Source: an uncultured Prevotellaceae bacterium
Lineage (GTDB): Bacteria; Bacteroidota; Bacteroidia; Bacteroidales; Bacteroidaceae
Assembly: GCA_900318815.1 (NCBI GenBank)
Contig: ONMA01000030.1
Coordinates: 24,053 to 88,052 of the forward strand
Length of the DNA: 64,000 nucleotides
Direction of reading: 5' to 3'
The position numbers and the translations under genes were made by a program. Under the pieces are notes generated by a model that saw only the letters and a list, made by a program, of their open reading frames with translations, was not told the origin of the DNA and searched no databases. Positions 33,307-43,340 of the stretch are shown one piece after another (within the stretch, counting starts at the first letter, position 1; every line of letters begins with the position of its first letter).

Positions 33307-36177
33307 ATGACATACCATTTAAGACATATCATCACAACCCTCTGTGCCTGTCTCCTGTTTGCACAGGCCGCAACGGCACAGTTCTTAGACACGCTGCTGC
33401 CCGCCGACGACCCGCAGGAGTCAAAGGCGCCGAAGCACTCCTACTCTACCGAGCATCCGCTGGTCTACGAGGGAGCACAGGACCTGTGGCCCTACAGCTT
33501 CGTCAACGAGCACGGGCAGCCCTGCGGCTACAACATCGACCTCATCAAGCTCCTCCTCGACGAGCTGGGCATTCCCTACACCATTACCATGAAGCCCCGC
33601 CTGGTTGCCTTCAAGGACCTGAAGGAAGGACGCTCCAACCTCTTGATAGACCTGACAGCAGGATTCCACGACACCTACGGCTATTACGGCAAGAACGCCG
33701 TGACGCTGTTCACCCAGAGCCTGCTCTCGCCCAAGAAAAAGCCCACGAACATACACAACTTCCGCGACCTGGCCAACCATAAGGTCTACGTCAACGACAG
33801 CTCGCTGTGCCACCACCTGATGATGGGCTACGGCTGGGGCGACAACGCCATACCCACCCGCAACATCAGCGAGACCATCCAGCAGATGAGCCTGAAGGAA
33901 GAGGGCGAGCTGGTGTGGAACACGCTGTCGCTGAAATGGCTGCTGCGCAAGTACCACATCGACAACCTGCAGATTACGCCCGTGGACATGCCCCACGGCG
34001 AATACAAGTTCATCTCCAACGACAAGCACCTGATACACCTGCTCGACAGCGTACTCACCGAAATGAACGCCACCGACAAGCTGCTGCCCCTGCAAACCAA
34101 GTGGTTCTACCCGGAACGCCAGGAGACGAAACTGCCTATGTGGCTATGGTATGCCGGCGGCATCTTCATCCTCCTGGTACTCATCTTTACCATCTACGCC
34201 GTCAACTACCACATCCACGGCAAGCGCATCACGCAGGAGAACAACCGCCGCAACCGCCGACTGGCCCTGGTGCTCGAAACCAGCCAGGTTCACATCTGGA
34301 CCTACGACGTGGCCACCAAGCTGTTCACTTGGCGCAACGAGTACGGACAGCCCGCCTATACCTACAGAGCCGAAGAGTTCTCGGAACGCTACAGCCCCAA
34401 GGACTTCGAACTGCTGTACTCGCGCATACAGCAGCTGGCCGAGCAGTCGCCCGACGACAATGGCGAGGACAAGGAGATTGTGCTCAACATCAAGGCACGC
34501 GACACGGAGAACGACCGGGGCGAAATGCGCGACGTCGTCATCCACCTCTCCGTGCTCAACCGCGACAAGCAGGGCAACCCCACCGTCATCATCGGCACCA
34601 AGCGCGACGTAACCGAGCGGAACGAGAAGAAACGCCAGGCCGAGGAGCGCACCACGCGCTACTGGGCCATCTTCAACACACCCTTGGTGGGTATCCTCGT
34701 CTTCGACAAGGACGGCATCATTACCGACCTGAACGACCGCGCCTGCGAAATGTTCGAGTGCAACCGCGAAGCCATCCTGCAGGAGCGCGTCACCTTCAGC
34801 GACATTTTGGATACAGAGCCGGGACTTACCCTGCCCGAGGCCGACAACTACTATGCCACGCAGGTAGTCACGCCTGCCCGCATTCCCGCCGAGCAGCGGC
34901 GAACCAAGTCGGTGAAGCGCAAGGAGAAGCTGTTCAACGAGTTCCGCCTGATTACCGTCTACGACGAGGACAACGTCCCCACCCGCCTCTTCGCCATCTG
35001 CCACGACGTCACCTACTTGGAGTCGAGCATTGAACACGAGCGCCAGACCATCCAGAAGGAACACGAGGTCGAGTCTATACTCAAGCGCTACGTCAAGGTC
35101 ATCAACCACCTGCTCGCGCACTCCGACCTGCGCATGGTGCGCTATTCGCCCAGCGAGCACACGGTGACCATCAACGACCGCCTGGACCACGTGCAGCACG
35201 CCCTGACTCAGACCCGCTGCATGACCCTCATCGACAGCAGCATGCAGATCAAGGCCATGCGCCTGCTGAGCGAAATGGACGCAAGAACCAACAAGACCTT
35301 CAGCACCGACATACGCACCAAGCTGAGGGCACGCGGAAGCCAATACATCCTGCACCTGGAGTTCCATCTGGAACCCGTCTTCGACGAGAAAGGCAGCATT
35401 TCCGAGTACTTCGGCATCTGCCGCGACATCTCCGAACTGAAGAGCATCGAGCAGGATTTCAATGCCGTGAAGGCGAAGACGCAGGAAATCGAGGACACCA
35501 AGACCGGCTTCATGCGCAACATGATGGAAGAGATACGCACACCGCTCGACAACATGATCCAGCAGGTGTCAGCCCTCGGCACCCATCAGAGCGCCGAGAG
35601 CGAGAACGAGGCCTACGACTCCATCCTGAACACGGCAGGCCGGCTTACCCACATCATCAACGGCATCCTGACGCTTTCGCGCATCGAGGCCCACATGGTG
35701 GAAATCAAGAAACAGCCCACCGACTTCACCCAGGTGTTAGAGACATACTGCACCAACGGCTGGAAAAGGTTCCAGCACAAGGGAGTGAACTACTCGGTGG
35801 AGAGCAACTACGAACAGCTGGTGGTCGACATCGATGCCGAGCAGCTGGGCAACGTCATTGAGCGCCTGGCGGCCAACGCCGCCCAGTACACCCACGAGGG
35901 GTCCGTCCTGGCACGCTACGACTACATAGGCCGCCGCCTGCTCATTTCCATCGACGACACCGGCACGGGCATATCGAAGGAGGTAATGGCACGGCTGCGC
36001 ACACAGATGGCTGGCAACACCAACAACAGCAGCGGCCTGGGACTTACCATCTGCAACGAACTGGTCAAGCAAATGGGCGGCACCATCGAAATCGACTCCG
36101 TAGAGGGCGTAGGCACCACCGTCTGGATCTCACTGTACTGCCAGGCAAGCATCATCAAGCGCAAGAAGATTCACTAA
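33307..36177 (+). CDS. BvgS-like sensor kinase A2, phospho-acceptor His replaced by Glu
   Basis: 956 residues; ATG at 33307 gives a clean signal peptide (HIITTLCACLLFAQAATAQ), although the frame opens further upstream inside B1. SBP_bac_3 domain begins EHPLVYEGAQDLWPYSF. The H-box reads NMMEEIRTPLDNM: Glu741 replaces the histidine. The ATPase domain keeps ANAAQYTHEG and DDTGTGI but the region before GLGLTIC is shortened and altered (RTQMAGNTNNSSGLGL). Shares QTRCM..LIDSS...AMRLL with A1. Probably arose by duplication of an A-B gene pair. Confidence 0.88.
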   Translation: MTYHLRHIITTLCACLLFAQAATAQFLDTLLPADDPQESKAPKHSYSTEHPLVYEGAQDLWPYSFVNEHGQPCGYNIDLIKLLLDELGIPYTITMKPRLVAFKDLKEGRSNLLIDLTAGFHDTYGYYGKNAVTLFTQSLLSPKKKPTNIHNFRDLANHKVYVNDSSLCHHLMMGYGWGDNAIPTRNISETIQQMSLKEEGELVWNTLSLKWLLRKYHIDNLQITPVDMPHGEYKFISNDKHLIHLLDSVLTEMNATDKLLPLQTKWFYPERQETKLPMWLWYAGGIFILLVLIFTIYAVNYHIHGKRITQENNRRNRRLALVLETSQVHIWTYDVATKLFTWRNEYGQPAYTYRAEEFSERYSPKDFELLYSRIQQLAEQSPDDNGEDKEIVLNIKARDTENDRGEMRDVVIHLSVLNRDKQGNPTVIIGTKRDVTERNEKKRQAEERTTRYWAIFNTPLVGILVFDKDGIITDLNDRACEMFECNREAILQERVTFSDILDTEPGLTLPEADNYYATQVVTPARIPAEQRRTKSVKRKEKLFNEFRLITVYDEDNVPTRLFAICHDVTYLESSIEHERQTIQKEHEVESILKRYVKVINHLLAHSDLRMVRYSPSEHTVTINDRLDHVQHALTQTRCMTLIDSSMQIKAMRLLSEMDARTNKTFSTDIRTKLRARGSQYILHLEFHLEPVFDEKGSISEYFGICRDISELKSIEQDFNAVKAKTQEIEDTKTGFMRNMMEEIRTPLDNMIQQVSALGTHQSAESENEAYDSILNTAGRLTHIINGILTLSRIEAHMVEIKKQPTDFTQVLETYCTNGWKRFQHKGVNYSVESNYEQLVVDIDAEQLGNVIERLAANAAQYTHEGSVLARYDYIGRRLLISIDDTGTGISKEVMARLRTQMAGNTNNSSGLGLTICNELVKQMGGTIEIDSVEGVGTTVWISLYCQASIIKRKKIH

Positions 36178-36207
36178 CTCCTCAAGGAAAGGAAGGAAAA
36201 AAAGAAC

Positions 36208-39036
36208 ATGAGAACCCTGCAACACTCATACAGACTCTTCAGCCTGACGACTATCGGCCGCATGCTTCTGCTGCTGACAGTCCTCAACTTCCAGTCCTCA
36301 GCTTCCTGGGCTCAGGACTGGAGCAAGCGCTTCAACAAACAGCATCCGCTCATCATCGTGGGCGACTGGGACAAACCGCCTTACGAGTACCTTGACGAGA
36401 ACGGCACGCCCGTAGGCTCCAACATCGACATCATGCGCGAGGTGTTCAGCGACATGGGCATTGAGTACCGCTACGTGCTCAAGGAGTGGAGTACTGCCAT
36501 AAGGACGTTTGAACGGGGACAAGCCGACCTCATCCTGAGCAACTTCAACCGCTATCGCAACAAGGGGTACTACTGCTCGGAAAACATCATCAACTACAAC
36601 CGCCTGTGTGCCGCCTCTATCGGCGACTCGGCACAGATACTGAGCCACAAGCAGCTCAAAGACAGCGGCGTGGTGCTGAAGACCGGCGACTACACCGACA
36701 CCTACTTCCGCGACATCGACGACTCCTCCCTCGTCGATCACCAGACACCCCGAGTGGCACTCATCGGCGTGAAGAACGGCGACTACAAGTACTTCGTCTG
36801 GGGCGAGGAACCGCTGAAATGGAAGATACGCGAGTTCAACATCGAAGGTCTCGTACTCAACGACGTCGAGCTGCCCGTGAGCGAGATCTGCATCGTAGGC
36901 CGCGACAAGGCACTCATCGACGAGATTGACGACCGCTACTCCCGACTGAAGCAGCGAGGAGACATCCAGACCATCAAGGACCGATGGATGCACCCCGAGC
37001 GCATTAACGACGATTCGCAGTCCATCGGCATTCTCATCATCCTCGGCATCGTCGTCCTCGTTGTCATCTTCATCCTGTTCAACCGGCTGGCCAAGATACA
37101 CGTCAAGGCAGTGACCCGCACCTCAACCGAACTGAACAAGATGATGGCCAAGGCCCTGCACATGGGCAACTTCCACATCATGGAGTATGACATACGCAAC
37201 GACCTGATGGTGAACCTCTCGGGCAACATCCTCCCCAAGCGCGGCATCACGCTCGAAGAGTTCACCAGCCATATACACCCCTCGCAGCAGGCTGAGTTCA
37301 GGCAGAAGGCTGAGCGCCTGCTCAACGGACGCGAGAAGAAGTTTGAACTGGACAAGCGCTGGCGCACCTTCGGCAACCAGGGCGAGTGGCTCAACCTGCA
37401 GGGACATGCCATCGTCGAGATGGACGAGGAAGGCAAGCCGGCCTACGTCATCAACGCCGTGAACGACGTGACGCGCGACCTGGCCGAGGACAAGGCCAAG
37501 CGCGAGATGGACAACATGTACAACAGCCTGCTCAACATCCCGTTCATGGCCCTGTCGTTCTACGACAAGAACGGCTACCTCATAGGACTCAACGACGCCA
37601 TGCGCGACCTGTGCGGCATCAACCGCAACGACCACGAGACCGCCCGCTTCTGGGAGACCGTCAGCCTGTTCGACATCCCCCTCTTCCGCAGCTGCTACTC
37701 GCCCGAGGACCGCGACCCCATCTTTGTGTGCCAGCACATGCAGTATGCCGACATGGGCATCGACCACTACATCAAGTTCTTCATCCGCCCGCTGTTCAAC
37801 CAGAAAGGCGAACTCACCAACTACATCGTGGCCGCACTCGACGTGACCAACGAGCACGACCGCGATCGCGCTAACTACATACACACCGTGCACACCCGCG
37901 ACCTGCTCGCACAGGCCGAACTCTACAAGAATCGGCTGAGATTCATGCTCGAAAAAGACCGCAACTTCCTCTGGAGCAGCGACATGGACTCAGGGAAATG
38001 GCACTTCTACCGCACCCTCGACGAGGATGTCGACGTGTCTCTGGACATCGACACCTCGCTGGCCTATATGAGCGAGGACGAGCGGGCCGAAGTACTCTCT
38101 GTGCTGACCAACCCACTGCCCAACCAGAAGCCGTTCAGCCAGCTGTTCCACTATACCCACACCGTGCAGAGCAACGCCCCCGCATGCTTCATCATCAGCG
38201 GCTGGCCCGTCTTTAACGAAGACGGATCGGTCAAGGGCCACAAGGGACTGTCGCGCGAAGTGACCGACGTTATGCTTATGCGCCAGCAACTGGAGAAGGA
38301 AACCCACCTGGCACAGGAGATAGGACGGCTGAAGAGCGTGTTCATGGCCTCAATGACCCACGAGCTGCGCACCCCGCTGAACGCCATCATCGGCTTCACC
38401 GACGTGCTGAAATCCATGGGCCAGTGCGAGGGGAGCGAGGAGTACATACGCATCATACGCACTAACTGCGACATGCTGCGACACCTCATCAACGACATCC
38501 TTACCGACACGTCGCTCAGTGCAAACACCACCATCATCAAAGCGACCGACGTGGACTTCTCCAAATCCTTCGACGACATCTGCCTCATCCTGCAGCAGCG
38601 CATGGAGAACGGCGTCGCCTTCATCAAGGACAATCCCTATGAGACCTTCCCCACGAGAATCGACATGGGACGCATCGACCAGGTGATTACCAACCTGGTG
38701 TCGAATGCCATCAAGTTCACCAAGGAGGGACACATCCGCGTGGGCTACCGCTACGAGAGACAGAGCCTCTACATCTACTGCGAGGACACGGGACAGGGCA
38801 TTCCCAAGAACAGGCAGAAGGTCATCTTCGACCGCTTTGTCAAGCTCGACGAGTACTCGCAAGGCACAGGCATGGGCCTGGCCATCTGCAAGAGCATCGT
38901 GGAGAGGTGCGGCGGACAGATAGGCGTCGTCAGCCAAGGCATAGGCACGGGCAGCACCTTCTGGTTCAGCATCCCCTGCAAGCCCATCGCTCCATTACCC
39001 AACTTCCACCACCCATTACCCGACACTCATGGCTAA
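36208..39036 (+). CDS. BvgS-like sensor histidine kinase B2
   Basis: 942 residues, 30 bases after A2 with a purine-rich AAGGAAAGGAAGG in the gap. Signal peptide ending SSASWAQ, SBP_bac_3 domain (HPLIIVGDWDKPPYEYLD), membrane segment (about 273-292), PAS-like domains, intact H-box SMTHELRTPLNAIIGF (His718), HATPase with LVSNAIKFTKEG, CEDTGQGIPKNR and GTGMGLAICKS. Its end overlaps the start of the AraC gene by 8 bases, so this kinase and the regulator are translationally linked. Confidence 0.9.
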   Translation: MRTLQHSYRLFSLTTIGRMLLLLTVLNFQSSASWAQDWSKRFNKQHPLIIVGDWDKPPYEYLDENGTPVGSNIDIMREVFSDMGIEYRYVLKEWSTAIRTFERGQADLILSNFNRYRNKGYYCSENIINYNRLCAASIGDSAQILSHKQLKDSGVVLKTGDYTDTYFRDIDDSSLVDHQTPRVALIGVKNGDYKYFVWGEEPLKWKIREFNIEGLVLNDVELPVSEICIVGRDKALIDEIDDRYSRLKQRGDIQTIKDRWMHPERINDDSQSIGILIILGIVVLVVIFILFNRLAKIHVKAVTRTSTELNKMMAKALHMGNFHIMEYDIRNDLMVNLSGNILPKRGITLEEFTSHIHPSQQAEFRQKAERLLNGREKKFELDKRWRTFGNQGEWLNLQGHAIVEMDEEGKPAYVINAVNDVTRDLAEDKAKREMDNMYNSLLNIPFMALSFYDKNGYLIGLNDAMRDLCGINRNDHETARFWETVSLFDIPLFRSCYSPEDRDPIFVCQHMQYADMGIDHYIKFFIRPLFNQKGELTNYIVAALDVTNEHDRDRANYIHTVHTRDLLAQAELYKNRLRFMLEKDRNFLWSSDMDSGKWHFYRTLDEDVDVSLDIDTSLAYMSEDERAEVLSVLTNPLPNQKPFSQLFHYTHTVQSNAPACFIISGWPVFNEDGSVKGHKGLSREVTDVMLMRQQLEKETHLAQEIGRLKSVFMASMTHELRTPLNAIIGFTDVLKSMGQCEGSEEYIRIIRTNCDMLRHLINDILTDTSLSANTTIIKATDVDFSKSFDDICLILQQRMENGVAFIKDNPYETFPTRIDMGRIDQVITNLVSNAIKFTKEGHIRVGYRYERQSLYIYCEDTGQGIPKNRQKVIFDRFVKLDEYSQGTGMGLAICKSIVERCGGQIGVVSQGIGTGSTFWFSIPCKPIAPLPNFHHPLPDTHG

Positions 39037-39910
39037 ACAAATCTGCAAATATATGCTCGCCAGCGAGCGCGACCAGCGCTGGGGGCTCACCGTGACCACC
39101 ATCGGCTACGAGGAGATAGGCCCCCACGACAGCTATCCCACCCGCGGCCATGCCGACGGCTACTACTTTGACCTGGACAAGGGTCGCATCCTTCCCGAAT
39201 ACCAGCTGCTCTACATCATCGGCGGCGAAGGCATCTTCCACAGCCACACCGTGCCCGAGGCCCGCCTGAAGGCCGGCGACTTCTTCCTGCTGTTTCCCGG
39301 CGAATGGCACAGCTACCACCCCACGGGGCCGAAGGGATGGACCAAGTACTGGATAGGATTCAAGGGCGACAACATGGATCAGCGCGTGCGATCCGGGTTC
39401 CTCTCGCCCACCAAGCCCATCTACCATGTGGGCTACTCCGACCTCATCGAGACACTCTACAAGCAAGCCTACGAGGCTGCGGTGGCCGAGGAGGCCTACT
39501 CGCAGCAGCTCATGGCCGGCATCGTGAACCACCTCATCGGCATGATGTACTCCTTAGAGCGCAACATCGAGCTCAAGGCCAAGAACCAGAACCACGTGGA
39601 AATGATTGGGCGCGCAAGGATGCGCATACGCGAGTCGCTCGAGTCGGCGCTCACCATCCAGCAGGTGGCCGAGGAGATGGGGGTCAGCTACAGCAACTTC
39701 CGCAAGCTCTTCAAGGAGCACACGGGGTTCTCGCCCGCCACCTACCAGCAGGACCTGCGCCTGCAACGGGCCAAGGAACTCCTCTCCACCACCGACATGA
39801 GCATCAAGGAGATAGCCTACCGTCTGAACTTCGACTCGCCCGACTACTTCTCCGCCAAGTTCAAAATCAAGACGGGCATGAAACCCAGCGACGTGCGCAG
39901 CACACAGTAA
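39029..39910 (+). CDS. AraC-family regulator with cupin-type N-terminus
   Basis: 293 residues. The N-terminal part (YQLLYIIGGEGIFHSH, LKAGDFFLLFPGEWHSYHP) is an AraC-binding cupin as in sugar-responsive regulators; the C-terminal two helix-turn-helix motifs are LTIQQVAEEMGVSYSNFRK and MSIKEIAYRLNFDSPDYFS, ending in KIKTGMKPSDVR. It has no receiver domain, so it is unlikely to be phosphorylated by the kinases, although it is coupled to B2 by overlap. Likely target: a sugar-use operon nearby, of which the GH2 scrap downstream may be the last trace. Confidence 0.9.
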   Translation: MAKQICKYMLASERDQRWGLTVTTIGYEEIGPHDSYPTRGHADGYYFDLDKGRILPEYQLLYIIGGEGIFHSHTVPEARLKAGDFFLLFPGEWHSYHPTGPKGWTKYWIGFKGDNMDQRVRSGFLSPTKPIYHVGYSDLIETLYKQAYEAAVAEEAYSQQLMAGIVNHLIGMMYSLERNIELKAKNQNHVEMIGRARMRIRESLESALTIQQVAEEMGVSYSNFRKLFKEHTGFSPATYQQDLRLQRAKELLSTTDMSIKEIAYRLNFDSPDYFSAKFKIKTGMKPSDVRSTQ

Positions 39911-39922
39911 TACAATCTACTA

Positions 39923-40015
39923 AAATTGACGGCCTGGAAGGGTCTCTTCTCCGACAAGGGCGAGAAGAAAAAAGCCTTCTACGTGCTGCAGGAATGGTAT
40001 GAAGGGAAGAAGTGA
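39923..40015 (+). pseudogene. C-terminal scrap of a glycoside hydrolase (GH2-like)
   Basis: Thirty codons, WKGLFSDKGEKKKAFYVLQ then EWYEGKK and TGA at 40013-40015. KGLF..(D/N)G.KKKAFYVLQ is the usual end of family 2 glycosidases of this group. Nothing upstream belongs to the enzyme. Confidence 0.5.
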
Positions 40016-40022
40016 AAAGTGA

Positions 40023-40306
40023 AAGCCCACCCAAGCCCTCCCAAAGGGAGGGATGTTTAAGCCTACCCAAGCCTTCCTTCGGACTTCTCCTTATACCCAT
40101 CTCGGCAACTGAAAACGTAGCAGAAGCCCGAAGGGCTGAAAAGACTACAGGCAGGGGGTTACACCCCTGCCTGTAATCTCAACGCCCCTTCGGGGCTACC
40201 CTGGGAGATGTGTATAAAGAGCAGTCCGAAGGAGGGCTTGGGTAGACCCTTTCACTTTGCATTATCTATCTAAACATCCCTCCCTTTGGGAGGGCTTGGG
40301 TGGGCT
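40023..40306. repeat. Nested inverted-repeat element (MITE-like)
   Basis: Outer arms of about 36 bases at 40023-40058 and 40271-40306 are reverse complements (core CCCAAGCCCTCCCAAAGGGA). Inside them a second pair, GCCTACCCAAGCCTTCCTTC and its degenerate complement near 40225-40253, and smaller palindromes (AGCCCGAAGGGCT; CAGGCAGGGG-gttaca-CCCCTGCCTG; CGCCCCTTCGGGGC). No gene inside. This is a non-autonomous or extragenic palindromic element between the AraC and nhaD genes. Confidence 0.75.
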
Positions 40307-40315
40307 CTCAGTTCT

Positions 40316-41659
40316 TTAGAACAATAGCGTGCGCTCCACCCAGTAGGACAGGATGCCTGCCAAATAGCCCACGAAGGCAATCCACGTAATCCTCTTCATG
40401 TACCAGCCGAAGGTAATCTTCTCCAAGCCCATGACCACCACGCCGGCGGCACTTCCGATGATGAGCATCGAACCGCCCACGCCGGCACAGTAGGCCAGCA
40501 ACTGCCAGAAGATGCCGTCGATGGCCATGTCGCCTGCGGCCTGTACGGGATACATGCCCATGCAGCCGGCCACCAAGGGCACGTTGTCGACGATGCTGGA
40601 GAGCACGCCGATGATGCCCGTCACCAAGTAGTGATTGCCCTCAAAGGTCACGTCCAGCTGCTGACCCAGCAGGGTCAGCACACCGATGGTCTCCAAGCAG
40701 GCCACGGCCATCAGGATGCCAAGGAAGAAGAGGATGGTCGACATGTCGATGCGGGCAAGCATCGTAGAGACGCGCTTCTGCATCGCGCCCTTCTCCTCCG
40801 GGGCCTTCAGGCGGGCATAGAACACCTCCGTCACCGTCCACAGCACGCCAAGCACCAAGAGGATACCCACGAACGGCGGCAGGTGGGTGATGGTCTTGAA
40901 GATGGGCACGAAGACCAGACCGCCCACACCGAGGAAGAAGATGGTCTTGCGCTGCCCCGTAGTCAGGTCACTGGCCGCCATGGTCTGGGCCTGTTCGGCC
41001 GTAAACGTCAGCTCGCCTTTCAGCGAGAGCGACAGGATGTAGGCAGGGATGACCATCGAAATGAGCGAGGGAACGAAAATCTCGGTAATCACACCGGCGG
41101 CGGTGATGACGCCCTTGTTCCACAGCATGATGGTGGTCACGTCGCCAATGGGCGAGAAGGCTCCGCCGGAGTTGGCGGCAATGACCACCAGCGCGGCATA
41201 GATCAGGCGGTCGTTCTTGTCGCTCACCAACTTGCGCAGAATCATAATCATCACAATCGAGGTGGTCAGGTTGTCAAGGATGGCCGAAAGGATGAACGTC
41301 ATGAACGCGATGCGCCAGAGCAACGCCTTCTTGCTCTTGGTCTGCAGCGTGTCGCGCACAAAGTTGAAACCGCCGTTCTGGTCGACCAGCTCCACAATGG
41401 TCATAGCTCCCATGAGAAAGAACAGCGTGGTGGAGGTCGAGCCTAAGTGGTGCTCGATGACTTCGCTCACGGCCTGAGCCACCTGCTGGCCCACGGCTCC
41501 GCTCACGTAGCTGCCCGGATCGAGCATGAAGAGGGTCCACGTGGCCACAAACATCAGCAGCGCAACGGCTGACTTGTTCACTTTTGTCAGGCTTTCAATG
41601 GCAATACAGAAGTAGCCGATACAGAAAACGATGACAATCCAAATTGATAATGTTGACAT
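40316..41659 (-). CDS. nhaD: NhaD-type Na+/H+ antiporter
   Basis: 447 residues with about 12 membrane segments of the ArsB/NhaD ion-transporter superfamily. Recognisable stretches: FFLMGAMTIVELVDQNGGF, ILSAILDNLTTSIVMIMIL, AANSGGAFSPIGDVTTIML and the mirrored second half GVLSSIVDNVPLVAG. Expels sodium in exchange for protons at the inner membrane. Divergent from rhaB, with its own -7 box. Confidence 0.93.
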   Translation of the reverse strand: MSTLSIWIVIVFCIGYFCIAIESLTKVNKSAVALLMFVATWTLFMLDPGSYVSGAVGQQVAQAVSEVIEHHLGSTSTTLFFLMGAMTIVELVDQNGGFNFVRDTLQTKSKKALLWRIAFMTFILSAILDNLTTSIVMIMILRKLVSDKNDRLIYAALVVIAANSGGAFSPIGDVTTIMLWNKGVITAAGVITEIFVPSLISMVIPAYILSLSLKGELTFTAEQAQTMAASDLTTGQRKTIFFLGVGGLVFVPIFKTITHLPPFVGILLVLGVLWTVTEVFYARLKAPEEKGAMQKRVSTMLARIDMSTILFFLGILMAVACLETIGVLTLLGQQLDVTFEGNHYLVTGIIGVLSSIVDNVPLVAGCMGMYPVQAAGDMAIDGIFWQLLAYCAGVGGSMLIIGSAAGVVVMGLEKITFGWYMKRITWIAFVGYLAGILSYWVERTLLF

Positions 41660-41703
41660 GTCTTTATTGTTTTAGTTGAAAGATTATAGTCTCTAAGCGG
41701 TTG

Positions 41704-41711
41704 CAAAGATA
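41704..41711 (-). promoter_or_regulatory. -7 box for nhaD
   Basis: TATCTTTG on the minus strand, about 45 bases before the nhaD start. Confidence 0.55.
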
Positions 41712-41755
41712 CGAATATTATTTCTGAAACATGCACGCATTTCAATAATTATTCG

Positions 41756-41763
41756 TAACTTTG
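41756..41763 (+). promoter_or_regulatory. -7 box for rhaB
   Basis: TAACTTTG on the plus strand, 47 bases before the rhaB start. Confidence 0.55.
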
Positions 41764-41810
41764 CAGCCAATTCTACTAAACAACTAATCAATAACCGAAA
41801 CAAAGCGATA

Positions 41811-43292
41811 ATGGAAAAAAAGTATTTCTTCGCCGTCGACCTGGGAGCTACCAGCGGCAGGACGATTGTAGGAACAATCCATGAAGGGAAATTCGACCTG
41901 GAGGAGGTGACCCGCTTCCCCAACAATCTCATCGAGCAGGGCGGTCACTACTACTGGGACATCTACGCCCTCTACTTCGAAATCATCCGCGGACTGAAGG
42001 AGGTGGCCCGTCGCGGGCTGGAAATCACCTCGATAGGCATAGACACCTGGGGCGTCGACTTCGTGTTCATCGGCGATGACGGAGCCATCCTGAGGAACCC
42101 GCGTGCCTATCGCGACCCCATCACCTTCGATGCGATGGACGACTACCTGAAGCACGTCATCTCACGAAAAGAGGTCTACGACATCACGGGCATTCAGTTC
42201 CTCAACTTCAACTCCATCTTCCAGCTCTACGCCATGAAGCGCGAGGGCAACTCGGCCCTGCGGCACGCACAGAAGATTCTCTTCGTGCCCGACGCCCTCT
42301 CGTGGATGCTCACGGGCAACGAGGTGTGCGAATATACCATCGCCTCGACCTCGCAGCTCCTCGACCCGCGCACCAAACAGCTCGACGAGCGCCTGCTCAG
42401 TTCCTTAGGACTCACCCGATCCAAGTTCGGCAAGATGGTCAATCCCGGCACCGTCATCGGCGTACTCACCGACGAGGTGCAGCGTCTCACGGGTCTCGGC
42501 CCCGTGCCCGTCATCGCCGTGGCTGGCCACGACACGGGTTCTGCCGTAGCCGCCGTGCCCGCCAAGGACGAGAAGTTTGCCTACCTCAGCAGCGGCACCT
42601 GGTCGCTGATGGGTATTGAGACGAAGGACGCCATCATCAGCGACCTCTCTTACGAGCGCAACTTCACCAACGAGGGCGGTATCGAGGGTACTACCCGCTT
42701 CCTGAAGAACATCTGCGGCATGTGGCTCTACGAGCGTTGCCGCCTGGAGTGGCCCGACGAGGTGCGCAAGCTCTCCCACCCCGAGCTGCAGGGATCGGCC
42801 ATGCAGGTAGAGGCGTTCCGCAGCATCATCAATCCCGACGACCCGGCCTTTGCCGCCCCCGCCTCGATGATCGGCGCCATCCAGCAGTACTGCCGCGACA
42901 CCAACCAGCCCGTGCCCGAGACACCTGCCGAGATTTGCCGCTGCATCTTCGACTCGCTGGCCCTGCGCTATCGTCAGGTGTTCCAGTGGATGCAGGAGTT
43001 CGCCCCCTTCCGCTTGGAGGTACTCCACATCATCGGCGGCGGTTCGCTCAACAAGTTCCTCAACCAGTTCACCGCCAACAGCACGGGAGCCACCGTGCTC
43101 GCCGGCCCGCAGGAATGCACCGCCATCGGCAACATCATGATGCAGGCCAAGGCCGCCCGCATCGTCGGCGACATCTGGCAGATGCGCCAGATCATCGCCA
43201 ACTCCATCGAGCTGGTGGAATACAAGCCGCAGGACAAGTCCGTCTGGGACGCCGCCTACGAAAAGTACCTTTCCATCGTGGGCAAGAAATAG
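41811..43292 (+). CDS. rhaB: Rhamnulokinase
   Basis: 493 residues of the FGGY kinase family. ATP/sugar motifs: FFAVDLGATSGRT at the start, IGIDTWGVDFVF (rhamnulokinase-specific), VAGHDTGSAVAA and HIIGGGSLNKFLNQF. Phosphorylates L-rhamnulose in rhamnose breakdown. The usual rhaA/rhaD/rhaT neighbours are not present downstream; the gene is followed by a repeat-rich region, so the rhamnose operon ends here or is scattered. Confidence 0.95.
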   Translation: MEKKYFFAVDLGATSGRTIVGTIHEGKFDLEEVTRFPNNLIEQGGHYYWDIYALYFEIIRGLKEVARRGLEITSIGIDTWGVDFVFIGDDGAILRNPRAYRDPITFDAMDDYLKHVISRKEVYDITGIQFLNFNSIFQLYAMKREGNSALRHAQKILFVPDALSWMLTGNEVCEYTIASTSQLLDPRTKQLDERLLSSLGLTRSKFGKMVNPGTVIGVLTDEVQRLTGLGPVPVIAVAGHDTGSAVAAVPAKDEKFAYLSSGTWSLMGIETKDAIISDLSYERNFTNEGGIEGTTRFLKNICGMWLYERCRLEWPDEVRKLSHPELQGSAMQVEAFRSIINPDDPAFAAPASMIGAIQQYCRDTNQPVPETPAEICRCIFDSLALRYRQVFQWMQEFAPFRLEVLHIIGGGSLNKFLNQFTANSTGATVLAGPQECTAIGNIMMQAKAARIVGDIWQMRQIIANSIELVEYKPQDKSVWDAAYEKYLSIVGKK

Positions 43293-43340
43293 CCTTTCAC
43301 GGTTGGCAAATCTCCTGAGGAAGTACGCCCCATCGGAACG

